64,000 nt of DNA from Rossellomorea marisflavi (GCF_001274775.1 NZ_LGUE01000001.1:333434-397433), one strand, 5' to 3'. Numbered from the stretch's first letter, positions 44,830 through 57,853 are shown. Program-made: numbers and translations. The notes: a model not told the origin generated them from the sequence alone.

Positions 44830-46662
44830 ATGAATCGTGAAGAAAAATTGAACAGACAGTCCAGGATCAGGAACTTTTCCATCATCGCGCATATCGATCA
44901 TGGGAAATCGACCTTGGCTGACCGAATCCTTGAAAAGACAAAAGCGCTGACCGCCCGTGAAATGAAAGAGCAGCTGCTCGATTCCATGGATCTTGAGAGA
45001 GAGCGCGGTATTACAATCAAACTGAATTCAGTTCAGTTGAAATATGCAGCGAAAGACGGCGAGGAGTATATTTTCCATTTGATTGATACTCCGGGACACG
45101 TCGATTTTACATATGAAGTATCCCGAAGCCTTGCGGCGTGCGAAGGGGCCGTGCTCGTGGTTGATGCAGCACAGGGGATCGAAGCGCAGACCCTTGCCAA
45201 TGTGTACTTGGCTTTGGATAATGATCTTGAAATCCTGCCGGTCATCAATAAGATCGACCTCCCTGCGGCAGATCCTGAAAGGGTCAGACAGGAAGTGGAA
45301 GATGTCATCGGACTGGATGCATCGGATGCGGTCCTCGCTTCTGCCAAGGCGGGAATCGGAATCGAGGATATCCTCGAGCAGATTGTGGAGAAAGTACCTG
45401 CTCCACAAGGTGATCCCGATGCGCCATTGAAAGCCTTGATCTTTGACTCCCTCTATGATGCATACAGGGGCGTCGTCGCTTACATCCGTGTGATGGAAGG
45501 GACCGTCAAAGTCGGGGACAAGGTCCTTATGATGGCGACTGGCAAAGAGTTTGAAGTGACCGAGGTCGGCGTTTTCACACCGAAGCCGACTGGCCTCAAG
45601 GAGCTTACCGTCGGGGATGTTGGTTTCCTGACTGCTTCCATCAAAAATGTAGGGGATACCCGAGTAGGGGACACCATCACCCTTGCAAACAATCCGGCTG
45701 AAGAAGCACTTCCAGGTTACCGCCGCATGAATCCGATGGTTTACTGCGGTCTGTACCCGATCGATTCCAATCGATACAATGATCTTCGTGAAGCCCTTGA
45801 AAAACTGGAGCTGAATGATTCAGCCCTTCAATATGAACCTGAAACTTCCCAGGCACTCGGGTTCGGTTTCCGCTGTGGTTTCCTTGGACTCCTTCATATG
45901 GAGATCATCCAGGAACGGATCGAGCGCGAATTCAAGATCGATCTGATCACGACGGCACCGAGCGTTATCTATCACGTAGAGCTGACCGACGGAGAGAGCC
46001 TCAGCGTTGATAATCCTTCCATGATGCCGGACCCTCAGAAGGTCGATCATGTCCAGGAGCCGTACGTAAAGGCAACCATCATGGTGCCGAATGATTACGT
46101 AGGAGCGGTCATGGAGCTTTGTCAGAATAAGCGCGGGAACTTTATCGACATGCAGTACATGGATGATACGCGCGTCAACATCGTTTACGAAATTCCCCTG
46201 GCGGAAATCGTCTATGACTTCTTCGATCAATTGAAGTCCAATACGAAAGGGTATGCTTCCTTCGATTATGAGCTTATCGGCTACAAAGAATCGAAGCTTG
46301 TGAAGATGGACATCCTCCTGAATGGAGAGAACGTCGATGCCCTCAGTTTCATCGTCCACAGGGATTTCGCCTACGAACGCGGGAAGCTCATCGTGGAAAA
46401 GCTCAAGCAGCTCATCCCGAGACAGCAGTTCGAAGTGCCGATCCAAGCGGCGATCGGACAAAAAATCGTTGCCCGCTCAACCATCAAGGCCATCCGGAAG
46501 AACGTATTGGCTAAATGTTACGGCGGGGACATCTCCCGTAAGCGTAAGCTTCTCGAGAAACAAAAAGAAGGTAAAAAGCGAATGAAGTCCGTCGGTTCCG
46601 TCGAGGTACCTCAGGAAGCATTCATGGCCGTCCTGAAAATGGACGACACAGATTCGAAATAA
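44830..46662 (+). CDS. lepA: Elongation factor 4 (LepA)
   Basis: This 610-residue translational GTPase has G1 'AHIDHGKST', G3 'DTPGH' and G4 'NKID', the EF-G-like domains and the LepA-specific C-terminus ('[33 protein letters not shown]'). It acts on ribosomes during stress and in assembly. ATG 44830 follows AGGAG and gives normal length. Confidence 0.97.
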   Translation: MNREEKLNRQSRIRNFSIIAHIDHGKSTLADRILEKTKALTAREMKEQLLDSMDLERERGITIKLNSVQLKYAAKDGEEYIFHLIDTPGHVDFTYEVSRSLAACEGAVLVVDAAQGIEAQTLANVYLALDNDLEILPVINKIDLPAADPERVRQEVEDVIGLDASDAVLASAKAGIGIEDILEQIVEKVPAPQGDPDAPLKALIFDSLYDAYRGVVAYIRVMEGTVKVGDKVLMMATGKEFEVTEVGVFTPKPTGLKELTVGDVGFLTASIKNVGDTRVGDTITLANNPAEEALPGYRRMNPMVYCGLYPIDSNRYNDLREALEKLELNDSALQYEPETSQALGFGFRCGFLGLLHMEIIQERIEREFKIDLITTAPSVIYHVELTDGESLSVDNPSMMPDPQKVDHVQEPYVKATIMVPNDYVGAVMELCQNKRGNFIDMQYMDDTRVNIVYEIPLAEIVYDFFDQLKSNTKGYASFDYELIGYKESKLVKMDILLNGENVDALSFIVHRDFAYERGKLIVEKLKQLIPRQQFEVPIQAAIGQKIVARSTIKAIRKNVLAKCYGGDISRKRKLLEKQKEGKKRMKSVGSVEVPQEAFMAVLKMDDTDSK

Positions 46663-46697
46663 TGACCGACCCCCAACGGATGGGGGCGCACACATAC

Positions 46698-46746
46698 AGG
46701 GGGAAGGGGGAAAGCGTCGGATGATTCGGCGCTTGCCCCCTTTCTC
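46698..46746 (+). terminator. Terminator after lepA
   Basis: GGGGGAAAGCGTCGGATGATTCGGCGCTTGCCCCC-type stem followed by TTT. Confidence 0.7.
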
Positions 46747-46772
46747 TATGAGTTGAAATAGGAGGGATATCA

Positions 46773-47900
46773 ATGGCCAAATCAGCCTATATCCACATCC
46801 CTTTCTGCGAACATATCTGTCACTACTGTGATTTTAATAAGGTGTTCCTTGAAGGCCAGCCGGTCGATGAGTATTTGATGCGGCTCGGAGAAGAAATGAA
46901 ACTGCGCAGGCAGGAAGGACAGCTCGATACGATCTTCGTCGGCGGGGGTACCCCGACATCCCTGGATGCACGCCAGCTTGCATATCTATGCGAAAAAATC
47001 AATGAGCATCTCCCGTTCTCAGGAGGGGAGTTCACGTTCGAAGCGAACCCCGGAGATCTGGGGGAAGAGAAGCTGAAGGTGCTGAAGGACCATGGTGTAA
47101 ACCGATTGAGCTTCGGTGTACAGTCGTTCAATGATGACCTGCTGAAGTCGATCGGGCGGACGCATAAGAGTGAAGACGTGTACACTTCCGTAAAAGCCGC
47201 TGAAAAAGTGGGCTTTGAAAATATCAGCATCGACCTGATCTACAGCCTGCCGAAGCAGACGGAAGAAGATTTTAAGGACACCCTGACGAAGGCCCTCGAT
47301 CTTGACTTGCCTCACTACTCGGCATACTCCTTGATCGTGGAACCGAAGACGGTGTTTTACAACCTCATGAGAAAAGGAAAGCTGTCACTGCCTTCACAGG
47401 AGCAGGAGGCCGCCATGTACGATGTTCTCATCCAGACGATGGAACGCTATGGCATCCACCAATACGAGATAAGCAACTTTGCCAAGGAGGGCTTTGAAAG
47501 CCTTCATAACCTTGTTTATTGGGATAATGAAGAATATGTTGGTTTAGGAGCCGGTGCACACGGTTATATAAACGGAGTGCGCTATTCCAACCACGGTCCT
47601 TTGAAGAAATACATGGAGCCTGTGAGCCTGGGTGAGGTACCGACGATCCAATCCCATGATGTGACCAAAGGAGAAATGATGGAAGAAGAGATGTTCCTCG
47701 GTTTAAGGAAGACTGCAGGCGTCAGCAGGAAGAGATTCGAAGAGAAATTCGGTGCGTCCGTCGAAAGCATCTTCCCCGATGCACTGGAGGAGATGACGGG
47801 TAAGGGTCTCCTCGAGATTGCAGGCGATCGGATCCGTCTAACGAAGCAGGGACGTTTCCTAGGGAATGAAGTGTTTCAATCTTTCCTCGGTGTAATCTAA
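46773..47900 (+). CDS. hemW: Heme chaperone / coproporphyrinogen oxidase-like HemW
   Basis: This 375-residue radical SAM protein has the cluster motif C12-x3-C16-x2-C19 ('CEHICHYCDF') and the HemW C-terminal domain. It lacks the extra N-terminal part that defines true HemN. HemW proteins bind and hand over heme. AGGAGGGATATCA precedes the ATG. The hrcA promoter begins about 4 bp after its stop. Confidence 0.93.
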   Translation: MAKSAYIHIPFCEHICHYCDFNKVFLEGQPVDEYLMRLGEEMKLRRQEGQLDTIFVGGGTPTSLDARQLAYLCEKINEHLPFSGGEFTFEANPGDLGEEKLKVLKDHGVNRLSFGVQSFNDDLLKSIGRTHKSEDVYTSVKAAEKVGFENISIDLIYSLPKQTEEDFKDTLTKALDLDLPHYSAYSLIVEPKTVFYNLMRKGKLSLPSQEQEAAMYDVLIQTMERYGIHQYEISNFAKEGFESLHNLVYWDNEEYVGLGAGAHGYINGVRYSNHGPLKKYMEPVSLGEVPTIQSHDVTKGEMMEEEMFLGLRKTAGVSRKRFEEKFGASVESIFPDALEEMTGKGLLEIAGDRIRLTKQGRFLGNEVFQSFLGVI

Positions 47901-47904
47901 AATA

Positions 47905-47933
47905 TTGACATCCCTATCATGATTTGATAATTT
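47905..47933 (+). promoter_or_regulatory. Sigma-A promoter of the hrcA operon
   Basis: TTGACA, 17 bp, TAATTT, immediately upstream of CIRCE. Confidence 0.75.
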
Positions 47934-47943
47934 ATTATTAGAT

Positions 47944-47970
47944 TTAGCACTCAGTATCTAAGAGTGCTAA
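47944..47970 (+). promoter_or_regulatory. CIRCE operator
   Basis: Perfect TTAGCACTC-N9-GAGTGCTAA. HrcA binds it to repress the class I heat-shock operon hrcA-grpE-dnaK. Confidence 0.98.
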
Positions 47971-47982
47971 CAGGGGTGATGA

Positions 47983-49020
47983 ATGTTGTTAACAGATCGA
48001 CAACTTCTTATTCTACAAGTCATTATCGACGACTTTATCATGTCGGCTCAGCCGGTCGGCTCCCGGAGCCTGTCGAAGAAGGATGAAATCTCCTTCAGCT
48101 CGGCAACAATCCGGAACGAGATGGCTGATCTAGAAGAACTCGGGTTCATTGAAAAGACCCACACGTCTTCAGGCCGCGTCCCTTCCGAGAAAGGGTACCG
48201 GTACTATGTCGATCATCTTCTATCTCCGCAAAAGCTGGAGAAGAATGAAGTGAATGCACTGCGTTCGATCTTTTCCGAGAGGATTTATGAGCTGGAGAAA
48301 GTGGTCCAGAAATCAGCCAAGATCCTTTCCGATTTAACCAATTATACTACGATCGTCCTCGGGCCTGATGTGAAGGAGAACAAACTCCGTAAAATCGAGC
48401 TCATTCCGCTTAACCGCGAAACGGCGATCGCCATCATCGTGACCGAAAATGGTCATGTGGAGAATAAAACGGTGGCCCTGCCGCCGGGCATGGATGCAAG
48501 TGACCTTGAAAAGCTCGTCAATATCCTGAATGACCGCCTGACAGGCGTTCCCCTCAGTGAGCTGAACGACCGCATCTTCAAGGAAGTCGCCATCCTGCTG
48601 AAACGGCATATCGAAAGCTATGACAGCATCCTGCATTCCATGCTTGATGACTTCCATCTATCGGGAACAGATAAACTGTTCTTCGGCGGGAAGACGAATA
48701 TGCTGAACCAGCCTGAATTCAACGATATACAAAAAGTCAGGCTCCTTCTTGAGATGATTGATCAGGAAGACAGCATTTACGATCTGATCCGTCCTTCCGG
48801 GTCCGGGCTCAGCATCAAGATCGGAAAAGAGAATAACAATCTTGCCATGGAAAACTGCAGCCTCATCACCGCGACCTACTCGATCGGGATGGAGCAGCTG
48901 GGGTCGATCGCCATCATCGGTCCGACACGGATGGATTATTCCAGGGTGATCAGCCTCCTTGACTTCTTTTCGACGGATATGTCCAAGGTGCTGACCAAGC
49001 TGTATCAAAGCAAAAGCTAG
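47983..49020 (+). CDS. hrcA: Heat-inducible transcription repressor HrcA
   Basis: This 345-residue repressor has an N-terminal winged helix ('[19 protein letters not shown]', '[20 protein letters not shown]') and a GAF-like C-terminal domain. It binds CIRCE and needs GroEL for activity. The gene is autoregulated by the CIRCE 12 bp before its ATG; AGGGGTGATG is the ribosome binding site. Confidence 0.97.
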   Translation: MLLTDRQLLILQVIIDDFIMSAQPVGSRSLSKKDEISFSSATIRNEMADLEELGFIEKTHTSSGRVPSEKGYRYYVDHLLSPQKLEKNEVNALRSIFSERIYELEKVVQKSAKILSDLTNYTTIVLGPDVKENKLRKIELIPLNRETAIAIIVTENGHVENKTVALPPGMDASDLEKLVNILNDRLTGVPLSELNDRIFKEVAILLKRHIESYDSILHSMLDDFHLSGTDKLFFGGKTNMLNQPEFNDIQKVRLLLEMIDQEDSIYDLIRPSGSGLSIKIGKENNNLAMENCSLITATYSIGMEQLGSIAIIGPTRMDYSRVISLLDFFSTDMSKVLTKLYQSKS

Positions 49021-49065
49021 TGGCTATATTGTAGAAGTCACATTTATTTTAAGGAGGTGAACGAA

Positions 49066-49626
49066 TTGTCTGAAGAAACGAAGAATGATCAAGAATTGAA
49101 CGAAGAACAGCCGAAAGTGGACAATGAAGAAACAGTTGAAGAGGTATTCGCTGAAGAACCTCAGGAAGAGCAAGCAACTGATGAACTGTCCGAGCTCCAG
49201 GCGAAGCTTGACGAATCCGAAAATCGCTATCTTCGCCTCAGAGCGGATTTCGATAACTTCCGTCGCCGTATAAATGCTGAGAATGAAGCGAAGGAAAAGT
49301 ATCGCTCGCAGGCATTGATCACTGAATTATTGCCGGCACTCGATAACTTTGAACGCGCTTTGAATATAGAAGCGGATAATGATCAAACCAAAACCCTCCT
49401 TCAAGGGATGGAAATGGTCCACAGAAGCCTGATCGAAGCCCTCAAAAAAGAAGGCGTAGAAGCGATCGATGCTGTGGGACAGGAGTTTGATCCGCATATG
49501 CATCAAGCCGTCATGCAGACTGAAGACGAAGCATACGGAAGCAACGTGGTTGTCGAAGAGTTCCAAAAAGGCTACAAGCTGAAGGACCGCGTCATCCGTC
49601 CATCTATGGTAAAAGTAAACCAATAA
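49066..49626 (+). CDS. grpE: Nucleotide exchange factor GrpE
   Basis: This 186-residue protein has an acidic disordered N-terminus, a long helix ('[25 protein letters not shown]') and a C-terminal beta domain ('[24 protein letters not shown]'). It releases ADP from DnaK. The start is TTG 49066, after AAGGAGGTG; an in-frame GTG at 49057 lies inside that site. Confidence 0.96.
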   Translation: MSEETKNDQELNEEQPKVDNEETVEEVFAEEPQEEQATDELSELQAKLDESENRYLRLRADFDNFRRRINAENEAKEKYRSQALITELLPALDNFERALNIEADNDQTKTLLQGMEMVHRSLIEALKKEGVEAIDAVGQEFDPHMHQAVMQTEDEAYGSNVVVEEFQKGYKLKDRVIRPSMVKVNQ

Positions 49627-49640
49627 TACACTACATATGA

Positions 49641-51491
<1,851 letters not shown>

Positions 51492-51499
51492 ATCAACCA

Positions 51500-51547
51500 T
51501 TGAAAAAAGTCAAAGTCAGGACGGTTCTTGGCTTTGGCTTTTTCTAT
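51500..51547 (+). terminator. Hairpin between dnaK and dnaJ
   Basis: AAAAGTCAAAGTCAGGA...TTCTTGGCTTTGGCTTTTT with G-U pairs and a T run; probably reduces read-through into dnaJ. Confidence 0.6.
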
Positions 51548-51635
51548 GGGGAGGGATCCGAGGGTTTCTATTGATAATGGATCTCCCCCAATGTTAAAAT
51601 AACCTTTATGCAAAGGATTCGGGAGTGGTGTTTGA

Positions 51636-52769
51636 ATGAGTAAACGGGACTATTATGAAGTTCTCGGTGTCGATAAAGGCGCCTCGAAAGAAGAAATGAA
51701 GAAAGCATACCGCAAACTCTCCAAAAAATATCATCCTGATATTAATAAAGAAGCGGATGCTGCAGATAAGTTCAAAGAAGTAAAAGAAGCGTACGAAGTA
51801 TTGAGCGATGATCAGAAACGGGCTCAGTATGACCGATTCGGACATACAGATCCGAACCAGGGATTCGGAGGCGGCGGAGCAGGAGACTTCGGAGGCGGCT
51901 TCGGTGGCTTCGAAGATATCTTCAATACGTTCTTCGGCGGCGGAGGTGGCGGCAGAAGACGCGATCCGAACGCCCCTAGGGCAGGAGCCGATCTGCAGTA
52001 CACCATGACACTTTCCTTTGAGGAAGCGGTTTTCGGAAAAGATACGGAAATCGAGATTCCAAGGGAAGAAGAATGTGATACATGTCATGGTTCGGGGGCG
52101 AAACCCGGGACGAAAGTGGAGACTTGTTCCCATTGTCAAGGTTCCGGCCAGCTGAATGTGGAGCAGAACACCCCATTCGGACGGATCGTCAACCGACGCG
52201 TTTGTCATCACTGTAATGGAACGGGTAAACAGATCAAAGATAAGTGCAGGACATGTGGAGGAGACGGCAAAGTGCAAAAACGCCGTAAAATCTCCGTCAA
52301 GATCCCTGCAGGAATCGACGATGGACAGCAGCTGCGTGTGAGCGGTCAAGGTGAACCTGGCATAAACGGTGGACCGGCTGGAGATCTCTATGTTGTGTTC
52401 CATGTACGGAACCATGATTTCTTCGAACGTAATGGAGATGACGTTTACTGTGAAATGCCGATTACATTCGCACAGGCCGCACTCGGGGACGAAATCGAGG
52501 TACCGACATTGCATGGCAAGGTGAAGCTCAAAGTTCCTGGAGGCACGCAGACGGGAACCCGCTTCCGTGTTAAAGGAAAAGGTGTTCCGAATGTAAGAGG
52601 CTACGGTACAGGGGATCAGCACGTCCTGATCAAGGTCGTCACCCCGTCGAAGCTTACGGAAAAACAAAAACAGCTGTTAAGGGAATTTGCCGATATCAGC
52701 GGGCAGGTACCGGATGAACAGCACGAAAGTTTCTTCGATAAAGTAAAAAAAGCCTTCAAAGGTGAATAA
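51636..52769 (+). CDS. dnaJ: Chaperone DnaJ (Hsp40)
   Basis: This 377-residue type I J protein has the J domain (1-70, HPD in 'KYHPDINK'), a Gly-rich region (about 73-110), four CxxCxGxG-type zinc repeats (about 148-215) and C-terminal substrate domains. It stimulates DnaK. The ATG follows GAGTGGTGTTTGA. It lies 144 bp after dnaK and can be read from the hrcA operon. Confidence 0.97.
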   Translation: MSKRDYYEVLGVDKGASKEEMKKAYRKLSKKYHPDINKEADAADKFKEVKEAYEVLSDDQKRAQYDRFGHTDPNQGFGGGGAGDFGGGFGGFEDIFNTFFGGGGGGRRRDPNAPRAGADLQYTMTLSFEEAVFGKDTEIEIPREEECDTCHGSGAKPGTKVETCSHCQGSGQLNVEQNTPFGRIVNRRVCHHCNGTGKQIKDKCRTCGGDGKVQKRRKISVKIPAGIDDGQQLRVSGQGEPGINGGPAGDLYVVFHVRNHDFFERNGDDVYCEMPITFAQAALGDEIEVPTLHGKVKLKVPGGTQTGTRFRVKGKGVPNVRGYGTGDQHVLIKVVTPSKLTEKQKQLLREFADISGQVPDEQHESFFDKVKKAFKGE

Positions 52770-52794
52770 CTCAGAACGGAGTTGGTAGAGAAAC

Positions 52795-53739
52795 ATGAAA
52801 TGGTCAGAAATCAGTATCCTTACAACGAACGAAGCAATCGAACCAGTTTCCAATATCCTTCATGAATCAGGCGCCAGCGGTGTCGTGATTGAAGATCCGA
52901 TGGAGCTGATCAAAGAACGGGAAGACGTATTCGGGGAGATCTACCAACTCGACCCTGAGGATTATCCGAATGAAGGTGTATTGGTCAAAGCCTATCTGCC
53001 GGTCAACAGCTTCCTTGGTGAAACCGTTGAGGAAATCAAGCAGGGCATCACCAATCTCGTCACATATGACATCGATATCGGTGAGAACAAAGTGGAGATT
53101 TCCGAAGTGAACGAGGAAGAGTGGGCCACAGCATGGAAGAAATATTATCATCCGGTGAAGATTTCTGATAAGGTGACGATCGTGCCGACGTGGGAAGAGT
53201 ATACGCCGGTCAACAGTGACGAGCTCATCATCGAGCTTGACCCGGGTATGGCATTCGGTACGGGAACGCATCCCACCACGGTCATGTGCATCCAGGCCCT
53301 TGAGCGGACAGTGAAGGAAAACGACTACGTACTCGACGTCGGGACCGGATCCGGTGTGTTATCCATCGCTTCTGCCCTCATGAAGGCACAGCGTGTGAAC
53401 GCCTATGACCTGGATGAGGTGGCCGTACGCTCGGCACGCTTGAATGTCAAGCTGAATAAGGTCCAGAACATCGTGACCGTAGATGAGAACAATCTCCTTG
53501 AAGGCATCACGGAGGAAGCCGATGTGATCGTAGCCAATATCCTGGCTGAAATCATCCTTCGATTCACAGAGGATGCCTATCGCCTCACGAAGCCTGGCGG
53601 AACGTTCATCACGTCAGGGATCATCCAGCCGAAGAAACAGCAGGTACGTGACGCTCTTGAAGAGGCTGGATTCCATGTGGAAGAAGTCATGGTGATGGAA
53701 GATTGGGTGGCCATCATCGCGAAGCGGCCGGTGAATTGA
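52795..53739 (+). CDS. prmA: Ribosomal protein L11 methyltransferase
   Basis: This 314-residue protein has an N-terminal substrate domain ('[20 protein letters not shown]') and class I SAM methyltransferase core: '[14 protein letters not shown]' and motif I '[14 protein letters not shown]'. It trimethylates L11. It lies 25 bp after dnaJ and 1 bp before rsmE, the conserved order. Confidence 0.96.
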   Translation: MKWSEISILTTNEAIEPVSNILHESGASGVVIEDPMELIKEREDVFGEIYQLDPEDYPNEGVLVKAYLPVNSFLGETVEEIKQGITNLVTYDIDIGENKVEISEVNEEEWATAWKKYYHPVKISDKVTIVPTWEEYTPVNSDELIIELDPGMAFGTGTHPTTVMCIQALERTVKENDYVLDVGTGSGVLSIASALMKAQRVNAYDLDEVAVRSARLNVKLNKVQNIVTVDENNLLEGITEEADVIVANILAEIILRFTEDAYRLTKPGGTFITSGIIQPKKQQVRDALEEAGFHVEEVMVMEDWVAIIAKRPVN

Positions 53740-53740
53740 T

Positions 53741-54493
53741 ATGCAGCGCTATTTTGTAGGGCAACCCTATCAGGATGGGGAATGGATCTCCATTTCTGGA
53801 GAGGATCATCATCATATCGTCCGTGTGATGAGGATGCAGGAAGGCAGCGAGATCTTCGTTGTTTTCCCTGACCAATCCTCTGCCATCGGGAAAATTGAAA
53901 GGATTTCCAGTGACGCTGTCGATGTATCGATAGTAGAATGGGAGTCGGACAAGAAGGAAATGCCAATTTCAGTCACCATTGCGAGCGGTTTGCCGAAAGG
54001 GGATAAGTTGGAATGGATCCTTCAGAAGGGAACCGAGCTTGGCGCCTCGGGATTTATCCCTTTTAAAGCAGAACGCTCCATTGTGAAATGGGATGAAAAG
54101 AAGGGGAAGAAGAAAGTCGAGCGCTGGGAGAAGATTGTCAAAGAAGCGGCGGAGCAGTCGCACCGGACACTGATTCCCGACCTCTCTTCCCCCCTTACAT
54201 TAAAAGAACTGCTTGTGAAAGCCGACGGGTATGATTACAAGCTAGTGGCGTATGAAGAAGAATCGAGAGCGGGAGAAACAAGCAATCTTTCAAACGTACT
54301 CTCTGAGGTGAAGCCTTCACAAAGGGTCCTGATCCTATTCGGACCCGAAGGCGGTTTGACCGATAGTGAAGTGGAAATATGCAAGGAGAACGGGTTCATC
54401 CCATGCGGCCTCGGACCGAGGATCCTACGGACCGAAACCGCCCCTCTTTATGCTCTTTCCGCCATCAGCTATCAATTAGAATTAATGAGGTGA
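53741..54493 (+). CDS. rsmE: 16S rRNA m3U1498 methyltransferase RsmE
   Basis: This 250-residue SPOUT methyltransferase has an N-terminal PUA-like domain ('MQRYFVG...ISGEDHHHIVRVMRMQEG') and a C-terminal knot 'LILFGPEGGLTDSEVE...LGPRILRTETAPL'. It is YqeU of B. subtilis. It overlaps nothing but is only 5 bp from mtaB, so prmA-rsmE-mtaB are coupled. Confidence 0.95.
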   Translation: MQRYFVGQPYQDGEWISISGEDHHHIVRVMRMQEGSEIFVVFPDQSSAIGKIERISSDAVDVSIVEWESDKKEMPISVTIASGLPKGDKLEWILQKGTELGASGFIPFKAERSIVKWDEKKGKKKVERWEKIVKEAAEQSHRTLIPDLSSPLTLKELLVKADGYDYKLVAYEEESRAGETSNLSNVLSEVKPSQRVLILFGPEGGLTDSEVEICKENGFIPCGLGPRILRTETAPLYALSAISYQLELMR

Positions 54494-54498
54494 AGGCA

Positions 54499-55827
54499 AT
54501 GCCATCAGTAGCGTTCCATACGTTAGGATGCAAAGTGAATCATTATGAAACAGAAGCGATCTGGCAGCTGTTTAAAGAAGAAGGATACGACCGGGTAGAG
54601 TATGACTCCATTTCAGACGTGTACGTGATCAATACGTGTACGGTGACGAATACGGGGGATAAAAAGAGCCGTCAGGTGATCAGGAGGGCGATCCGTAAGA
54701 ATCCAGATGCGGTCATCTGCGTGACGGGATGCTATGCACAGACGTCCCCTGCAGAGATCATGGCCATCCCTGGAGTGGATATTGTAGTCGGAACTCAGGA
54801 CCGCAGGAAGATGCTCACATACATTGACGAGTATAAAAAAGAACGCCAGCCGATCAACGGCGTGACGAATATCATGAAAAACCGCGTATACGAGGAGCTC
54901 GATGTACCGGCATTCACGGACCGTACCAGGGCTTCGCTCAAGATCCAGGAAGGGTGCAACAACTTCTGCACATTCTGCATCATTCCATGGGCCCGCGGAC
55001 TCATGCGCTCCCGTGACCCAGAGGAAGTCATCCACCAGGCGCAGCAGCTGGTGGATGCAGGATACAAAGAAATCGTCTTGACCGGGATCCATACTGGAGG
55101 ATACGGAGAAGACATGAAAGACTACAATCTTGCCATGCTTCTCACCGACCTCGAGAAGAAGGTGAAGGGGCTGAAGCGGATCAGGATTTCGTCCATCGAA
55201 GCGAGTCAGCTTACGGATGAAGTCATCGATGTGATCGATAGGTCCAAAATGGTGGTAAGACATTTGCATATTCCCCTTCAATCGGGTTCCAATACCGTCC
55301 TGAAGCGGATGCGCAGGAAATATACGATGGAATTCTTCGCTGAAAGGCTTGAAAAGCTCAAGAAAGCTCTGCCGGGCTTGGCCGTGACTTCTGATGTGAT
55401 CGTCGGATTCCCGGGTGAAACAGAAGAAGAGTTCATGGAAACGTATAATTTCATCAAAGATCAAAAATTCTCTGAGCTTCATGTGTTCCCATACTCTCAG
55501 AGGACCGGTACACCTGCTGCCAGAATGGATGATCAAATCAATGAAGAGGTAAAGAATGAACGCGTTCATCGCCTCATCAATCTATCTGATCAACTGGCGA
55601 AGGAGTACGCTTCCTGCTTTGAAAACGAAGTGCTGGAAGTGATTCCTGAAGAACAGGTGGATGGGGATCTGTATGTCGGATATACGGATAACTACCTCAA
55701 AGTCATCTTCCCTGCAAGCGAAGAGATGATCGGGAAACTCGTGAAGGTGAAAATCACCAAGGCCGGTTATCCGACCAACCAAGGTGAATTCGTTAGGGTC
55801 CTCGAGGATCAAAAAGCTGCTATCTGA
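54499..55827 (+). CDS. mtaB: tRNA threonylcarbamoyladenosine methylthiotransferase MtaB
   Basis: This 442-residue radical SAM methylthiotransferase (YqeV) converts t6A37 to ms2t6A37. The N-terminal UPF0004 domain has cysteines at 11, and in 'INTCTVTN' and 'VTGCYAQ'. The radical SAM cluster is C153-x3-C157-x2-C160. A C-terminal TRAM domain follows. ATG 54499 follows TGAGGTGAAGGC. Confidence 0.95.
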   Translation: MPSVAFHTLGCKVNHYETEAIWQLFKEEGYDRVEYDSISDVYVINTCTVTNTGDKKSRQVIRRAIRKNPDAVICVTGCYAQTSPAEIMAIPGVDIVVGTQDRRKMLTYIDEYKKERQPINGVTNIMKNRVYEELDVPAFTDRTRASLKIQEGCNNFCTFCIIPWARGLMRSRDPEEVIHQAQQLVDAGYKEIVLTGIHTGGYGEDMKDYNLAMLLTDLEKKVKGLKRIRISSIEASQLTDEVIDVIDRSKMVVRHLHIPLQSGSNTVLKRMRRKYTMEFFAERLEKLKKALPGLAVTSDVIVGFPGETEEEFMETYNFIKDQKFSELHVFPYSQRTGTPAARMDDQINEEVKNERVHRLINLSDQLAKEYASCFENEVLEVIPEEQVDGDLYVGYTDNYLKVIFPASEEMIGKLVKVKITKAGYPTNQGEFVRVLEDQKAAI

Positions 55828-55859
55828 TAAAAAAGGCTGCCCTTAGGCGGCCTTTTTTC
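55827..55859 (+). terminator. Terminator after mtaB
   Basis: AAAAAAGGCTGCC...GGCGGCCTTTTTT. Confidence 0.88.
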
Positions 55860-55987
55860 ATGGGTGAGGTGTGGGCATTTTGGCAGGTGTAAGCATATTT
55901 ATAAAATAGATATTGATATGGTCCATGGAAGAAGGTAAACTAAACGTAGCTGGAATAATCTCTTCCAGTACTTTTTTTCTCTGATTG

Positions 55988-56023
55988 TGCAAACGATTGC
56001 ATGTTTAATTGAAAGCGTTTAAT
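55988..56023 (+). promoter_or_regulatory. LacI-family/CcpA-like operators upstream of alpha-glucosidase
   Basis: TGCAAACGATTGCA (55988-56001) is a near-palindrome with the central CG typical of LacI-family operators. TGAAAGCGTTTAAT (56010-56023) resembles a cre box with a poor 3' end. They lie 28-64 bp upstream of the glucosidase start, as expected for sugar-specific and catabolite control. Confidence 0.5.
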
Positions 56024-56051
56024 CTAAAAAACATAGATAAGGTGTGATGAG

Positions 56052-57713
56052 ATGGAACGATCATGGCGTAAAGAAGCAGTGGGATATCAGATTTACCCCC
56101 GGAGTTTTCAAGATTCCAACGGGGACGGAATCGGTGATATTCAAGGTGTCATTCAACGGCTTGACTATATCAAGGATCTTGGCGTCGATGTGATCTGGAT
56201 CTGCCCGGTATATGAATCTCCGAATGATGATAATGGGTATGATATATCCGACTATCAAGACATCATGAAGGATTTCGGTACGATGGAGGACTTCGATCAG
56301 CTCCTGTCTGAGGTTCACAAGCGTGATATGAAGCTGATCATGGACCTCGTGTTGAATCACACGAGCGATGAACACCCATGGTTCATTGAATCCAGGAGCG
56401 CTGTCGATAGCCCGAAAAGGGACTGGTATATCTGGAGGGACGCTAAGGACGGGAAGGAACCAAACAACTGGGAAAGTATCTTCAATGGTTCGGCATGGCA
56501 ATTTGATGAAGTATCAGGGCAATACTATCTTCATGTGTTCTCGACAAAGCAACCCGACTTGAACTGGGAGAATCCTGATGTCCGTGAAGCGCTGTATGAT
56601 ACGGTGAACTGGTGGCTTGATAAAGGAATCGACGGTTTCCGGATCGATGCCATCAGCCATATCAAGAAGCGACCAGGTCTTCCGGATATGCCGAATCCTG
56701 ATGGGAAGAAATATGTTTCCTCATTCGATATGCATATGAACCAGGAGGGGATCCACACCTTCCTCAAGGAATTCAAAGAAAAGACCTATGCGAACTATGA
56801 TGTGTTGACGGTCGGCGAAGCCAATGGTGTAAGCGCAGATGAGGCAGGCCTTTGGGTCGGGGAGAAGGAAGGGAAGATGGACATGATCTTCCAGTTCGAA
56901 CATCTTGGACTGTGGGATGCCGAGTCTGATGCCGATCTCGATATCGTGGAATTGAAGAAGGTCCTCAGCCGTTGGCAGAAAGGGCTCGAGGGCGACGGCT
57001 GGAATGCCCTGTTCATCGAAAACCATGATAAGCCGCGGGTGGTGTCGACCTGGGGAAATGATACCGATCTATGGAGGGAGAGCGCTACTGCCATGGGAGC
57101 GATGTACTTCCTTATGCAGGGGACCCCTTTCATCTATCAGGGACAGGAAATCGGCATGACCAACGTCCAGTTCCCTAACCTCGAGGATTATGATGATGTG
57201 GCTGTGAAGAATCTGTACCGCGCCAAGCGTGAGGAAGGATTGGAGCATGACGCCATCATGGAGATCATCTGGGCTTCATCACGTGATAACAGCCGTACGC
57301 CGATGCAGTGGTCTGCTGCTGAACAAGCAGGCTTCTCCTCGGCGGAGCCGTGGATGAAAGTCAATCCGAACTACAAGAAGATCAATGTATCCGCACAGGA
57401 AAAAGATCCAGAATCAATCCTTGCTTTCTATAAGAAAATGATTGCACTTAAGAAATCAGAGCCTGTGTTCACATATGGTGTCTACGAGCTGCTTCTTAAG
57501 GACCATCCGCAGGTCTATGCGTATACCCGAAGCGTTGAAGACACTCGTGTCGTGGTGCTAACGAATTTATCGACGGAAGGTGCGGAAGTGGATCTTGGAG
57601 ACATCCAAGTGATGTCTTCCCAGCTGCTCTTGGCCAATCATGAAGTGGAAGCGCATGAAGAATCGAGCACGATCACGCTCAAACCATATGAAGCAAGGGT
57701 ATACAAGATCTAG
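56052..57713 (+). CDS. GH13 alpha-glucosidase (MalL/oligo-1,6-glucosidase family)
   Basis: This 553-residue cytoplasmic (beta/alpha)8 enzyme has an intact triad: Asp199 in 'GFRIDAI', Glu256 in 'VGEAN' and Asp326 in 'NHDKPR'. The family block 'QPDLNWENP' is present. The residue after Asp199 is Ala, which in this family points to alpha-1,4 rather than alpha-1,6 preference (Val there marks isomaltases). The gene sits alone, with no transporter, inserted between mtaB and deoC. AAGGTGTGATGAG precedes the ATG. Confidence 0.9.
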   Translation: MERSWRKEAVGYQIYPRSFQDSNGDGIGDIQGVIQRLDYIKDLGVDVIWICPVYESPNDDNGYDISDYQDIMKDFGTMEDFDQLLSEVHKRDMKLIMDLVLNHTSDEHPWFIESRSAVDSPKRDWYIWRDAKDGKEPNNWESIFNGSAWQFDEVSGQYYLHVFSTKQPDLNWENPDVREALYDTVNWWLDKGIDGFRIDAISHIKKRPGLPDMPNPDGKKYVSSFDMHMNQEGIHTFLKEFKEKTYANYDVLTVGEANGVSADEAGLWVGEKEGKMDMIFQFEHLGLWDAESDADLDIVELKKVLSRWQKGLEGDGWNALFIENHDKPRVVSTWGNDTDLWRESATAMGAMYFLMQGTPFIYQGQEIGMTNVQFPNLEDYDDVAVKNLYRAKREEGLEHDAIMEIIWASSRDNSRTPMQWSAAEQAGFSSAEPWMKVNPNYKKINVSAQEKDPESILAFYKKMIALKKSEPVFTYGVYELLLKDHPQVYAYTRSVEDTRVVVLTNLSTEGAEVDLGDIQVMSSQLLLANHEVEAHEESSTITLKPYEARVYKI

Positions 57714-57853
57714 AATGCAATGTCGGAGAAAACGGTCTCATCCCTATGATAGGTGGAGCGGTGCGCGATCTTCCAACAAGAAATACTCGTTTTTTTCAGA
57801 GGATTTTGGTATGATGATGGAGGTACGGACAACTGCTTAAAGGAGAGATTGGA

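Noticed and set aside
51606..52667. 353-codon frame antisense to dnaJ
   Set aside because: Shadow frame of the dnaJ coding sequence, no translation signal.
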